Of a stretch of DNA of 64,000 nucleotides, positions 10,401 through 20,272 are shown piece by piece. Position 1 is the first letter of the stretch. Every line of letters begins with the position of its first letter. A program made the position numbers and the translations under genes. The stretch is from Fluctibacter corallii (GTDB lineage Bacteria > Pseudomonadota > Gammaproteobacteria > Enterobacterales > Alteromonadaceae), in assembly GCF_025751585.1 (NCBI RefSeq), contig NZ_JAOWKX010000003.1, positions 1 through 64,000 of the forward strand, given 5' to 3'. Below the pieces are notes generated by a model. It saw only the letters and a list, made by a program, of their open reading frames with translations, made no database searches and was not told the DNA's origin.

Positions 10401-11032
10401 TGAGATTCGTATTCATCGCTACGTTACTGAGTGTTTTAGTGGGCTGCCAAAGCGCATATTATGCTGCTTGGGAGAAGCTCGGCGTTGAAAAGCGCGACAT
10501 ATTGGTAGACCGTGTAGAAACGGCAAAAGATTCTCAAGAAGATGCGCAAGAGCAATTTAGTTCGGCCCTAGAACAGTTCAGTGTGTTGATTAACTTTGAT
10601 GGCGGCGAGTTAGAGGATGTTTACACGCAACTCAAAGATGAGTTTGACGCATCTCAAGCGGCTGCGAACACGGTTTCTGAGCGCATTAACAAAGTAGAAA
10701 GTGTTGCAGAAGCACTATTTGACGAGTGGCAAGATGAGCTAGACAAGTTCACGAACGATAAAATGCGTAGGGAAAGTCAGCAGCAGTTGCGCGAAACGCA
10801 GCGCCGCTACAAAGCGCTGTTGTCTTCTATGCGTCGTGCTGAAGAGAAAATGGCGCCAGTGTTATCTTCGCTACAAGATAATGTGTTGTATTTGAAACAC
10901 AACTTAAATGCCAGTGCCATTGGCGCGCTGCAAGGTGAATTTAATAATATTCGACGAGATATAAATGCGTTGATTGCTGATATGAACGTGGCTATTGAGC
11001 AGTCAAACCAGTTTATTCAAAGCATGAAATAG
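10400..11032 (+). CDS. DUF2959 family lipoprotein
   Basis: 210 residues. The N-terminus is a lipoprotein signal with lipobox LVGC (cysteine about residue 16). The rest is almost entirely helical, Gln/Glu/Arg-rich and probably coiled coil, with the AYYAAWEKLGVEKRDILVDRV start typical of DUF2959 as I know it. It is expected on the periplasmic face of a membrane. Function unknown. Coupling to the small membrane protein upstream suggests that the two act together. Confidence 0.87.
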   Translation: MRFVFIATLLSVLVGCQSAYYAAWEKLGVEKRDILVDRVETAKDSQEDAQEQFSSALEQFSVLINFDGGELEDVYTQLKDEFDASQAAANTVSERINKVESVAEALFDEWQDELDKFTNDKMRRESQQQLRETQRRYKALLSSMRRAEEKMAPVLSSLQDNVLYLKHNLNASAIGALQGEFNNIRRDINALIADMNVAIEQSNQFIQSMK

Positions 11033-11061
11033 CAGGGTGTTCTGAGTAAGAAGAGGAAGGC

Positions 11062-11949
11062 TTAGTCGTCTTCCTCTTCTTCAAATAAATCTTTTTTCTT
11101 ACGTTCTTCTTCAACAAACATTTCTAATTCACGGATAAATTCCGCACCGAGTAATACAATCATCCAACTTAAGTATACCCATACAAATAAAATGGGGATC
11201 ACAGCGATTGCACCATAAATCACTTGATAAGAAGGAAAATTGGTCACGTATAGGGCAAAGCCTTTTTTTGATAGCTCGAATAAAACAGAAGCAATGAGTG
11301 CCCCGATGGCCGCGTATTTGGGATTAATACGCTTATTGGGAACGACCATATAAATAATAAAGAATGCCGTTATCGACGTAATAAAAGGCACTGCGCCTAA
11401 TAGCATGGTGCGTATGCCTGGTGTGTATTCTTCAGCAAAATTGGCCAGCCCAACTAAATAAGAGCTGGCAACAACACTTGAGCCAATTAGCAACGGCCCT
11501 AACGTAAGCACCATCCAATAGATCGCGAAGGTATAAATAGCAGGACGCTCACTATGGGTACGCCATATAAAATTCAGGGTTTTGTCGATATTCGAAATGA
11601 GCAATAGCGCTACGATGGCAAGAAACAGAATACTCACGGCGCTCATTTCTGTGGCTTTGCCTACAAATTGTGTAATGTATTCCTGTACCACATCGCCAGC
11701 ATGAGGGACGAAATTAGTAAATACGAAGGACTCAAGTTGCCCTTTCACTTCAGAGAAGGCCGGAAAGGCAGACAAAATAGTAAAAAACATCATCACAAAA
11801 GGCACTAATGACAACAGTGAAACGTAAGCTAAATGCCCAGCAGAGACGGTGATGCGGTCATGCTTACAGCGCGATACGAGTGCCATTAAAAATGCACCTA
11901 GCAGCTTGATATACTGTGTACCCTCTTCTGATATTTCCTTGATGTTCAT
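11062..11949 (-). CDS. yihY: YihY/BrkB family inner-membrane protein
   Basis: 295 residues with about six hydrophobic segments and the family motifs AGHLAYVSLLSLVPF and PNKRINPKYAAIGALIAS, followed by an acidic, charged C-terminal tail (ERKKKDLFEEEEDD). Once annotated as RNase BN, the family is now considered an uncharacterised membrane family (UPF0761). In E. coli yihY lies next to dtd and yiiD. Here pip and two plus-strand genes separate it from dtd. It starts 34 bases after metF on the same strand. Confidence 0.9.
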   Translation of the reverse strand: MNIKEISEEGTQYIKLLGAFLMALVSRCKHDRITVSAGHLAYVSLLSLVPFVMMFFTILSAFPAFSEVKGQLESFVFTNFVPHAGDVVQEYITQFVGKATEMSAVSILFLAIVALLLISNIDKTLNFIWRTHSERPAIYTFAIYWMVLTLGPLLIGSSVVASSYLVGLANFAEEYTPGIRTMLLGAVPFITSITAFFIIYMVVPNKRINPKYAAIGALIASVLFELSKKGFALYVTNFPSYQVIYGAIAVIPILFVWVYLSWMIVLLGAEFIRELEMFVEEERKKKDLFEEEEDD

Positions 11950-11983
11950 ACTCTTACATTATTTGAAAACAACCTTATACAGT

Positions 11984-12886
<903 letters not shown>

Positions 12887-12893
12887 TTAATTT

Positions 12894-12933
12894 AGCCGTT
12901 TAACCATTTAGGTGTTTAGACGTCTAAACTATC
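12894..12933. promoter_or_regulatory. MetJ operator: five tandem Met boxes
   Basis: Five adjacent 8-base units resemble the Met box AGACGTCT. The fourth (12918-12925) is the exact consensus. Its neighbours are AGGTGTTT, AACCATTT and AGCCGTTT on one side and AAACTATC on the other, each keeping several consensus positions. MetJ dimers bind tandem Met boxes cooperatively. The array lies 20 bases upstream of metF. Confidence 0.88.
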
Positions 12934-12953
12934 GTGATACTTATAGGCCGTCA

Positions 12954-12969
12954 AGATGTTTAGCCATCT
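12954..12969. promoter_or_regulatory. MetJ operator: second pair of Met boxes
   Basis: Two tandem units, AGATGTTT and AGCCATCT, separated from the main array by 20 bases and 68 bases before metJ. They are well placed for autoregulation of metJ. Confidence 0.7.
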
Positions 12970-13037
12970 ATAATTGACCTTTATCCACTATTGTTTAGAA
13001 TTTCCCTTTATAAGAAAGATAAATTGAGAGTGACAGA

Positions 13038-13361
13038 ATGGCAAAGTGGAATGGTGAATATATTCATCCGTACGCCGAACACGGTAAAAAGAGCGAGCAG
13101 GTAAAGAAAGTAACGGTTTCAATTCCGCTTAATGTATTAAAGGTGTTGACTGATGAACGCACACGCCGCCAGATCAATAATTTGCGGCATGCCACCAACA
13201 GTGAATTGTTGTGTGAAGCATTTTTACATGCCTTTACCGGACAACCTCTACCTAATGATGACGATCTGCGTAAAGACAATCCAGAACGCATACCAGCTGA
13301 AGTTAAACGTCAAATGGAAGCAATGGGATTGAACCCCGATGACATTCAATTAGACGATTAG
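13038..13361 (+). CDS. metJ: Methionine regulon repressor MetJ
   Basis: Ribbon-helix-helix repressor that uses S-adenosylmethionine as corepressor. 107 residues (E. coli 105). The beta-strand DNA-reading segment is [15 protein letters not shown], followed by [28 protein letters not shown], the conserved core of the family, here with a divergent acidic C-terminus. It is divergent from metF. A hairpin follows the stop. Confidence 0.97.
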   Translation: MAKWNGEYIHPYAEHGKKSEQVKKVTVSIPLNVLKVLTDERTRRQINNLRHATNSELLCEAFLHAFTGQPLPNDDDLRKDNPERIPAEVKRQMEAMGLNPDDIQLDD

Positions 13362-13378
13362 CCAGAACATGCTCAGAT

Positions 13379-13408
13379 GGATATAGCTCCCGTAAGGGCG
13401 CTATATCC
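13379..13408. terminator. Hairpin between convergent metJ and amylase genes
   Basis: GGATATAGC pairs with GCTATATCC over a 12-base loop, 18 bases after the metJ stop and 22 bases before the amylase stop. The stem is only moderately GC-rich and the following tract (ATTGTATTTT) is an imperfect T-run. It is probably a shared terminator. Confidence 0.6.
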
Positions 13409-13430
13409 ATTGTATTTTCAGAATGTTTAT

Positions 13431-15602
13431 TTACCGTAGCACAATGACTTCGTTTTGCGCCAAGGTAAGGGTGGCTTGGCCTGCGTTAACAGTGACTGTA
13501 TCTGATCCCGTTAGGCTCTGATATACGCCATCAGCCAGTGATAATGCAGAGACCGAAATACTGGTGCTAGGACCTTTGTTCACTGCAACCAAAACGGTAT
13601 CACTACCTTCTTTACGTTCGAATACCAAAATATCTGAGTTAACCCATTTTTGCTGATAACTGCCTCGAGCAACGGCTGGGCTGACTTTTCTCAGCTCAGC
13701 GAGGGTTTTGATCAGAGTAAACGCAGTGCCTGACTGTGCAAAACTGGGCTGTGGCTCTCGGTTATACGGATCATGACCAACCTGTCCATCGCCATTAGCA
13801 GTAAACCACGTTGAGTTGTGCTCAGTGCCATAATAGACGGTCGGAATGCCCGGTAAAGTCATGACGAGTGCCATTCCCAAATTCTGACGAGCATCTGCAA
13901 ACGCTTTCGAGAAGCCTTTACCCTGACGGTTTGAATTCACTACGCCATTGGTTTGTAAGTAAACACTGGTGCGGGTTGCGTCGTGATTGTCGAGGAAAAT
14001 GGGTTGCCAATCTTCAGCGTTTTGCATGGCTGCGGCTCGGCTGGCGATATGCGCATCTAAATCAATCATGCTGCTATTGTCGGCGATGGCATTTTCAATA
14101 TTGTCGCGAAGACTAAAATCCAGCAACTCAGATCCTCTTCGTTCATTTAAAAAGGCCATCGACGCGCTGTTTGATGCTCCAGCACCGTACCATTCACCAA
14201 AAATATAAATGTCGGGGTTTATTTGTCGAAGCGCAGAAGTGAAGCGATTAATAAAGTTGGGCTCGATGTGTTTGATGGCGTCAATACGAATAGCATCCAC
14301 ACCATGTGATAGCCACTTTTTAGCTGCATCAATTAAATACGTGTCGGCTACGCTGTTGCTGTTTGTACCATGGTTAAAATCGGTAAGATTGAACAAAGAT
14401 TTGTTTCTAAACGCCCATGGATCGTCATATTCTGCATTACATACCGTATTGGGGTCATTGTCGTAACAATCAGCTATCGCACCGTTTTGATGAAACCAAA
14501 CGCTATTGTTTTTATCGGCTTGAAACACGCCTTCCTTATACACGGCACCGAATTCATATTTATCATCTTGGCTACTGTGGTTAGGCGCAAAGTCCAGTAC
14601 CAATTTCATGCCTCTGGCCTCCATTTCAGCATCAAGTTGATCCACTAATGCCCAAGTGCCTACGTGCTCATCCACTTCGAAGAAATCACGACCCCAGTAG
14701 CCATGATACGCTCCTGCACTGCCAGAGTTATTCACATTGTCGTTTAAGGGAGAAACCCAAATTGCACCGATACCTAACGCCTCAAGGTAGTCTAGATTGT
14801 CAATCAGGCCCTGAATATCGCCACCCCAATATTTTTTCCACTCGCTTAGTCCGCCATTTTGTTTAGTCGTCGATGTAGCAGCTGCATTAAAGCCGTTGTC
14901 GTTGCTTGTGTCTCCGTTAGCGAAGCGGTCAACAAATAGGAAATAGATAGTACGATTTCGAAAGTCGCTGGCTATCGATGTGCCACTGCAATTCTCAGCT
15001 AAGCCTTCTTCAACTGATACAATCGAGTCTGATGCACCGTCAACGGTAATCTTGGCGAAACCGGCGGATACGTTATAGTCTTGTGCGGGAAATGCGTCAG
15101 CTCCCCAATCCCCATTTTTATCGATTTTAAACCGAGGCCCGCCATTGGCATCGCCCGCCGTAAACTCCACGCAGATATCATAATAACTGGTGCCTGCGAC
15201 GGCAGTTAATAGTGTCCCTTCGCTCCAATTATTGGGGGTGCCTCTAAAATGGTAGGTTGTGGTTGAACTTCCGCCATGTGTTGAGGCGGGAAGAATATTC
15301 CAATTTTTGGTATCGGTATAGAATTCGATGTCCCAAGTTCCCGTTGGGGCGGGTATGTTGGTGCCATTTTGGCCGCCTTGGCCATAGTTCTCAGACCAAT
15401 CACCAAATCGATCCACTTTGAATGTGCCAGAGGCAGAAAAAGTGACATCATTCGCTAACATGGTATTAGCGCCAATGTCTTGCATTTGGTCGGCGGCCCA
15501 GCCGTTATGCGTGCCTCTTAAAAACCATTCGGCATTAGCATAGGAACTGGTTACGGTGGAGAATAATAATAATACCGATAACTGTTTAAAGGAAACTTTC
15601 AC
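13431..15602 (-). CDS. Secreted alpha-amylase, GH13 family, with N-terminal starch-binding-like modules
   Basis: 723 residues beginning with a signal peptide (cleavage near YANA-EW). Two N-terminal modules each open with an FRGT/LRGT-x-N-x-W motif (about residues 27-105 and 115-205) and look like carbohydrate-binding modules seen in marine amylases. The GH13 barrel has region I (LDFAPNH), region II with nucleophile D441 (AIRIDAIKH), region III with acid E470 (FGEWY) and region IV with D541 (FLDNHD). A beta-sandwich C-domain closes the protein. It should hydrolyse alpha-1,4-glucans outside the cell. The cyclodextrinase/CGTase branch cannot be excluded. No transporter or mal genes adjoin it. 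Confidence 0.92.
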   Translation of the reverse strand: MKVSFKQLSVLLLFSTVTSSYANAEWFLRGTHNGWAADQMQDIGANTMLANDVTFSASGTFKVDRFGDWSENYGQGGQNGTNIPAPTGTWDIEFYTDTKNWNILPASTHGGSSTTTYHFRGTPNNWSEGTLLTAVAGTSYYDICVEFTAGDANGGPRFKIDKNGDWGADAFPAQDYNVSAGFAKITVDGASDSIVSVEEGLAENCSGTSIASDFRNRTIYFLFVDRFANGDTSNDNGFNAAATSTTKQNGGLSEWKKYWGGDIQGLIDNLDYLEALGIGAIWVSPLNDNVNNSGSAGAYHGYWGRDFFEVDEHVGTWALVDQLDAEMEARGMKLVLDFAPNHSSQDDKYEFGAVYKEGVFQADKNNSVWFHQNGAIADCYDNDPNTVCNAEYDDPWAFRNKSLFNLTDFNHGTNSNSVADTYLIDAAKKWLSHGVDAIRIDAIKHIEPNFINRFTSALRQINPDIYIFGEWYGAGASNSASMAFLNERRGSELLDFSLRDNIENAIADNSSMIDLDAHIASRAAAMQNAEDWQPIFLDNHDATRTSVYLQTNGVVNSNRQGKGFSKAFADARQNLGMALVMTLPGIPTVYYGTEHNSTWFTANGDGQVGHDPYNREPQPSFAQSGTAFTLIKTLAELRKVSPAVARGSYQQKWVNSDILVFERKEGSDTVLVAVNKGPSTSISVSALSLADGVYQSLTGSDTVTVNAGQATLTLAQNEVIVLR

Positions 15603-15877
15603 GTTCTCACTCCTTGTTGCATAGGATGAATAAATAGCAAGGGCAAGGAATGCCGTTGCTATGGGTTCTCATTCATCCCGTTTGCATTTACAGAGTGAAA
15701 CTGCACTCGAATAATACGACGCTTGCATTGAAATGAATGGGACTTGCACCATCATAGAGCGAGTAAAATTTACCTCAATTGCGTGCATACGTATTCATAA
15801 CAAATATTTTACATTTGCTGGTATCTGGGCGTGTTTATGAGCTAGGTGATGGCGAATAATGATATAGGAGTAGGCAC
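15603..15877. other. Upstream region of the amylase gene, no gene seen
   Basis: About 275 bases between the amylase start and the malic-enzyme terminator. No plausible reading frame with a ribosome-binding site is present. Its notable element is a 14-base near-palindrome centred on CG at 15784-15797 (listed separately). I could not fix a promoter. Confidence 0.6.
15784..15797. promoter_or_regulatory. Possible LacI-family operator upstream of the amylase
   Basis: TGCATACGTATTCA is a palindrome at 12 of 14 positions with a central CG, the form of many LacI-family sites. It lies about 180 bases upstream of the amylase start. No regulator gene is adjacent, so this is a weak inference. Confidence 0.3.
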
Positions 15878-15903
15878 AAAAAAGGCGCGAATTCGCGCCT
15901 TTT
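15878..15903 (-). terminator. Terminator after the malic enzyme gene
   Basis: Perfect palindrome GGCGCGAATTCGCGCC (15884-15899) flanked by A6 and T4. On the minus strand the stem ends in six T, 20 bases after the malic enzyme stop. The symmetric tails could also stop transcription from the other side. Confidence 0.92.
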
Positions 15904-15922
15904 CGGTATGACAAATCACGCT

Positions 15923-17164
15923 TTATTTGTATTGTTCCGGTAAGGTGTCGATAAGTGCTACACCAGACTCAATTGCTGCTTTTGCAACAGCCCCTGACAC
16001 ACGCTTACGCAAGCGCGGATCCATTGGTTTAGGAATAATGTAGTCTTTTCCAAAGGTGAGAGAGTCTGAATTACTTGCCGTTAATACTTCTTCAGGAACC
16101 GGCTCTTTTGCAATACTGCGAATGGCTTCAACCGCTGCGACTTTCATTTCATTATTAATCGCCGAAGCACGAACATCTAATGCACCGCGGAAAATAAAGG
16201 GGAAGCACAGTACGTTATTAACCTGATTCGGGTAATCTGAACGTCCTGTTGCCATGATTAGGTCATCACGTACTTCGTGCGCCAGTTCTGGCTTGATTTC
16301 CGGATCAGGGTTTGAGCATGCAAACACAATTGGTTTGTCTGCCATGAGTTTCAGTGCTTCTGGCGGCAATACATCAGGCCCAGATACACCAACGAATACA
16401 TCGGCATCTTCAAGCACATCTTCTAAAGTGCGTTTGTCGGTATTGTTGGCAAACAGTTGCTTATGAGGAGTTAAGTCGTCGCGACGAGTATGAATAACAC
16501 CTTTGCGGTCTAGCATATAGATGCGTTCACGCTGGGCACCGCAGGTGATTAATAATTCCATACAGGCGACCGCCGCCGCACCTGCGCCCATACATACAAT
16601 GGTGACGTCGTGCAGCGATTTATCTTGAATTTCCAGTGCATTCAACATGCCTGCTGCGGTCACGATCGCCGTACCGTGCTGGTCATCATGAAATACGGGC
16701 ACATTGCAACGCTTGATCAGCTCTTGCTCAATTTCGAAACATTCAGGTGCTTTAATATCTTCTAAGTTAATACCGCCAAAGGTATCTGCAATGTTGGCTA
16801 CAGTAGAAATGAATTCTTCGGTTGTACGGTGCTTAACTTCAATATCGATAGAATCTAAACCTGCAAATCGCTTAAATAACAGCGCTTTACCTTCCATTAC
16901 GGGTTTAGATGCTAGCGGCCCTAAATTACCCAAACCTAGAATTGCAGTACCATTAGAAATCACTGCAACCATATTGCCTTTAGCCGTGTACTGGTAAGCC
17001 GCATTGGGGTCGGCTGCAATTTCACGGACTGGCTCAGCCACACCTGGGCTGTATGCAAGCGCTAAATCATTGACGCTTTCTGCTGGTTTAGTGAGTTCCA
17101 CGCTAATCTTTCCGGGCACTGGTTTTGCGTGGTAGTCCAATGCTTTTTGACGGAAATCAGACAT
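15923..17164 (-). CDS. maeB: Malic enzyme (oxaloacetate-decarboxylating malate dehydrogenase), short form
   Basis: Converts malate to pyruvate and CO2 with NAD(P)+. 413 residues cover only the malic enzyme domains. The phosphotransacetylase-like C-terminal half of E. coli MaeB is absent, as in many short bacterial malic enzymes. Motifs: LALAYSPGVAEP, NGTAILGLGNLG, FHDDQHGTA (metal and substrate site) and the dinucleotide-binding GAGAAAVACMELL. AAAGGACGAAGG precedes the ATG. Cofactor preference (NADP assumed from similarity) cannot be decided by reading. Confidence 0.93.
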   Translation of the reverse strand: MSDFRQKALDYHAKPVPGKISVELTKPAESVNDLALAYSPGVAEPVREIAADPNAAYQYTAKGNMVAVISNGTAILGLGNLGPLASKPVMEGKALLFKRFAGLDSIDIEVKHRTTEEFISTVANIADTFGGINLEDIKAPECFEIEQELIKRCNVPVFHDDQHGTAIVTAAGMLNALEIQDKSLHDVTIVCMGAGAAAVACMELLITCGAQRERIYMLDRKGVIHTRRDDLTPHKQLFANNTDKRTLEDVLEDADVFVGVSGPDVLPPEALKLMADKPIVFACSNPDPEIKPELAHEVRDDLIMATGRSDYPNQVNNVLCFPFIFRGALDVRASAINNEMKVAAVEAIRSIAKEPVPEEVLTASNSDSLTFGKDYIIPKPMDPRLRKRVSGAVAKAAIESGVALIDTLPEQYK

Positions 17165-17465
17165 CGTTGCCTTCGTCCTTTGGTGTAGAGTTATAACAGA
17201 GTGTTGAAATTGGTCTCACGCTTACATCGGTGACATGATTAGTCTGATGCGATTTCTGTCTTTATTATCGTTATTATTATGCTGTGTAGACGCAGGCGGA
17301 CTTTAGCACATCCGCTAGCGTAGAACACATCAGATGACCTGAATTTCTTATTCACCTCTATATAACGCTTAATTTTTGGCTAAGGCTAATAGGTGAGGTG
17401 AATATCTGGCATAGCGCTGGCTAATGCGAAGAAGAGAGCGTAGATGTTTATTCATTTTCAGGCAC
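17165..17465. other. Intergenic region between malic enzyme and rpmE, no gene seen
   Basis: About 300 bases holding the malic enzyme leader and the distal side of the rpmE terminator. A 23-codon Leu-rich frame at 17235-17306 on the plus strand is the only short frame of note. It has no good ribosome-binding site and no downstream plus-strand gene, so I do not annotate it. Confidence 0.6.
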
Positions 17466-17491
17466 AAAAAAAGGCGCAAGATGCGCCTTTT
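17466..17491 (-). terminator. Terminator after rpmE
   Basis: GGCGCA/TGCGCC stem with a three-base loop, flanked by A7 and T4. On the minus strand it ends in seven T, 20 bases after the rpmE stop. Confidence 0.9.
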
Positions 17492-17511
17492 CGAAAACCT
17501 GTAATCGGTTC

Positions 17512-17724
17512 TTACTTTTTGCCAAGTGCGCCAAAACGCTTCTTGAAACGGTCAACACGACCACCAGTGTCAACGTTACGCTGCTTACCAGTATAGAAAG
17601 GGTGGCAAGCTGAACATACGTCCAGGTTAAGGTCTTTGTTCAAAGTAGAACGGATTGCCATTTTGTTACCACAAGAACAGGTTGCAGTAATTTCGTTGTA
17701 TTCTGGGTGGATACCTTGTTTCAT
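17512..17724 (-). CDS. rpmE: 50S ribosomal protein L31 (zinc-binding form)
   Basis: 70 residues (E. coli RpmE 70). It has the four-cysteine zinc set: C16 and C18 (CSC) and C37, C40 (CSAC), which marks the zinc-containing paralog rather than the zinc-free one used in starvation. Other marks are MKQGIHPEY at the start and HPFYTGKQ. It is divergent from priA, as in E. coli. Confidence 0.97.
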   Translation of the reverse strand: MKQGIHPEYNEITATCSCGNKMAIRSTLNKDLNLDVCSACHPFYTGKQRNVDTGGRVDRFKKRFGALGKK

Positions 17725-17920
17725 CGGATTACCTCATCATCAGGCCGTATCGCTATTCAGCCCGAAGCTGAACACCATACGCAATTATTTTTACACCGGC
17801 AAGAATAGGGCTTGCCGCAAAGAGGCGCGCATATTAATGTATCGCCTTACTCTGATCAAGCACTTTTGCTGATTTATTCACCAGTTTATTCAGTTTTTTT
17901 CGATTCGTAAAATACAAGAT

Positions 17921-20134
17921 ATGACACAGCCCTTGCTTGCAGAAGCGCACATTATTCGGGTGGCCTTACCGGTGCCGTTACGCCGAACCTTTGAATACCT
18001 TTATGATGACCAAGGTGGATCAGCGAGCGTTCAAGTCGGTTGCCGCGTTGTGGTTCCTTTTGGCAATCGTGAACTGATTGGCGTTGTGACGGATACGGGA
18101 TGTAATCCAGAACATGACGTAAATAAACTGAAGCGAGTGATTAATGTCTTGGATGCCTCTCCTGTCATTGATGAGATGATGCTCTCGTTATGTCTGTGGA
18201 TGAGTCAATACTACTATCACAGTCTGGGAGATGTCATTGCTACAGCGTTACCTGTGGCAATTCGCAAAGGGGAAAGCCAAGACCCTAAACCTCTTGTGTA
18301 CTTAAAAGCAACAAATGTTGACGAAATCACAGTAACTGAGTCACTTAAACGCGCAAAAGCACAACGGGCTCTTTGGCAGCGAATTGTCGAAAAACCTGTA
18401 TTGCTCAGTGAGCTTTCAGCCGAGGTAAGTCGCCCAGTTATTCAAGGGCTTATACAGAAAAAATTTGCGGAAGAAATGGCGGTGATACCGTCATCAGACG
18501 AAAACTGGTGGGCGCTTCCTGCAGATTTGAACAAACCGTTTGCGAACGTACAGCAAGCGGCGGCAATATCAGCCATTAATGCCACAACCAACTTTTCCGT
18601 ACATTTACTGGAAGGCGTTACTGGAAGTGGTAAGACAGAAGTCTATTTGCAGTGTATTGAGCCTGTTTTGCGACAAAAAAAACAAGTGTTAATGCTGGTC
18701 CCTGAAATTGGTCTTACGCCGCAAACCGTCAGTCGCTTTGAACAGCGCTTTGGTTGTCGGGTAGGGGTGTTACATTCCAACTTGAATGATAATGAACGCT
18801 TGCTGGTCTGGCAGCAAAGCCTGCGTAAAGAACTGGGCATTGTGATCGGTACGCGCTCTGCGATTTTTACGCCAATGCCAGCACTTGGAATGGTAATCGT
18901 TGATGAAGAGCATGATAGCTCCTTTAAGCAGCAGGATGGGCTGCGTTACCATGCGCGTGACGTGGCGATTATGCGTGCCAAGCAGCAAAATATTCCGGTG
19001 TTATTAGGAAGTGCAACACCGTCATTGGAATCTTTGAATAATGCACTTCAGCAGCGTTTTTCTCATCATATTCTGAGTGAGCGGGCTGGCAGTGCGACCC
19101 ATGCCCAACAACATGTTCTAGATATCACTAACCAGCCTCTGATAGCTGGCCTGTCTCATGGGATGCTTGATCGTATTCGCATGCATTTATCGCAAGGAAA
19201 TCAGGTATTACTGTTTATTAATCGTCGGGGCTTTGCACCAGCATTGTTGTGTCATGCATGCGGCCATGTTGAGACCTGTACACGTTGTAATAAACCGTTC
19301 ACGTTGCACAAGCAGTTAAACAAAATCCAATGTCACCATTGTTCAAGTGCACGCCCAGTACCACCGCGTTGCAGCCAATGTGGTGATACTGATATAGAGC
19401 CTTTTGGTGTTGGAACTGAACAACTTGAGCAGGCGTTGACGGAACAGTTTCCTGAACATCCACCGCTTAGAATTGACAGTGATAGCACAAGAGGGAAAAA
19501 CAAATTACAAACCCTTCTCGACAAAGTAAATCATGGCGAACATTCATTGCTGGTGGGCACACAGATTTTATCTAAAGGCCATCACTTTCCTAATGTGACG
19601 TTGGTCGTGATATTAGGCGCAGATGGAGCACTATTTAGTGCAGATTTCAGGGCATCTGAACATCTCGCCCAGTTAATTACCCAACTTGCAGGACGCGCTG
19701 GTCGTGCAGATAAACCTGGCGAAATGTGGCTGCAAACTCATCAACCAGGACACCCATTGATACAAGACCTCATTCACAATGGTTACGGACATTTTGCTCG
19801 TCATGCGTTAGTTGAGCGCAAGCATGCGGCGTTGCCTCCATATCATTATCAGGTGCTGTTCCGAGCGGAAGCTACAAATGTACATTGGGTTGAAGCGTTT
19901 TTGCGGGATGTCCGAGACTGTGTGAGCCACTCGCCTTCAATCATGATCATTGGTCCGTTGCCCGCAATTATGGAAAAACGACAAGGCCGGTTTCGTATGC
20001 AGTTGTTACTTCAAAGCACACACCGAGGGCACTTACAGCGGGCTATCGGTGCACGAATCACTGACATCGAAGCCTTGGCTAGCGCCCGTAGAGTGAGATG
20101 GTCAATTGATGTGGATCCTCAAGATTTTATGTAA
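17921..20134 (+). CDS. priA: Primosomal protein N' (replication restart helicase PriA)
   Basis: 3'-5' superfamily 2 helicase that reloads the replisome at stalled forks. 737 residues, the usual length. N-terminal DNA-binding region (about 1-195), Walker A GVTGSGKTE near residue 235, DEEH box in VDEEHDSSFKQ, and the zinc-binding insertion with eight cysteines from CHACGHVETCTRC to CSQCGD. Then GTEQLEQAL, GTQILSKGHHF and QLAGRAGRA (motif VI). Divergent from rpmE and upstream of ftsN, as in enterobacteria, with cytR missing. Confidence 0.97.
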   Translation: MTQPLLAEAHIIRVALPVPLRRTFEYLYDDQGGSASVQVGCRVVVPFGNRELIGVVTDTGCNPEHDVNKLKRVINVLDASPVIDEMMLSLCLWMSQYYYHSLGDVIATALPVAIRKGESQDPKPLVYLKATNVDEITVTESLKRAKAQRALWQRIVEKPVLLSELSAEVSRPVIQGLIQKKFAEEMAVIPSSDENWWALPADLNKPFANVQQAAAISAINATTNFSVHLLEGVTGSGKTEVYLQCIEPVLRQKKQVLMLVPEIGLTPQTVSRFEQRFGCRVGVLHSNLNDNERLLVWQQSLRKELGIVIGTRSAIFTPMPALGMVIVDEEHDSSFKQQDGLRYHARDVAIMRAKQQNIPVLLGSATPSLESLNNALQQRFSHHILSERAGSATHAQQHVLDITNQPLIAGLSHGMLDRIRMHLSQGNQVLLFINRRGFAPALLCHACGHVETCTRCNKPFTLHKQLNKIQCHHCSSARPVPPRCSQCGDTDIEPFGVGTEQLEQALTEQFPEHPPLRIDSDSTRGKNKLQTLLDKVNHGEHSLLVGTQILSKGHHFPNVTLVVILGADGALFSADFRASEHLAQLITQLAGRAGRADKPGEMWLQTHQPGHPLIQDLIHNGYGHFARHALVERKHAALPPYHYQVLFRAEATNVHWVEAFLRDVRDCVSHSPSIMIIGPLPAIMEKRQGRFRMQLLLQSTHRGHLQRAIGARITDIEALASARRVRWSIDVDPQDFM

Positions 20135-20272
20135 ATTGTGTCGAGTGACGCGAAATTAATAGGACATTTAAACGAAATATTCACTCAATAGGGGATTTCC
20201 GTAGAATTTAACCAGATAGTCTTGATAAACTCTCATCCTTATTAATTAGTTGTTGATAGCATTCATTATTTT

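Noticed and set aside
17235..17306. 23-codon Leu-rich frame resembling a leader peptide
   Set aside because: No good ribosome-binding site, and no plus-strand biosynthetic gene follows (the next gene is convergent rpmE).
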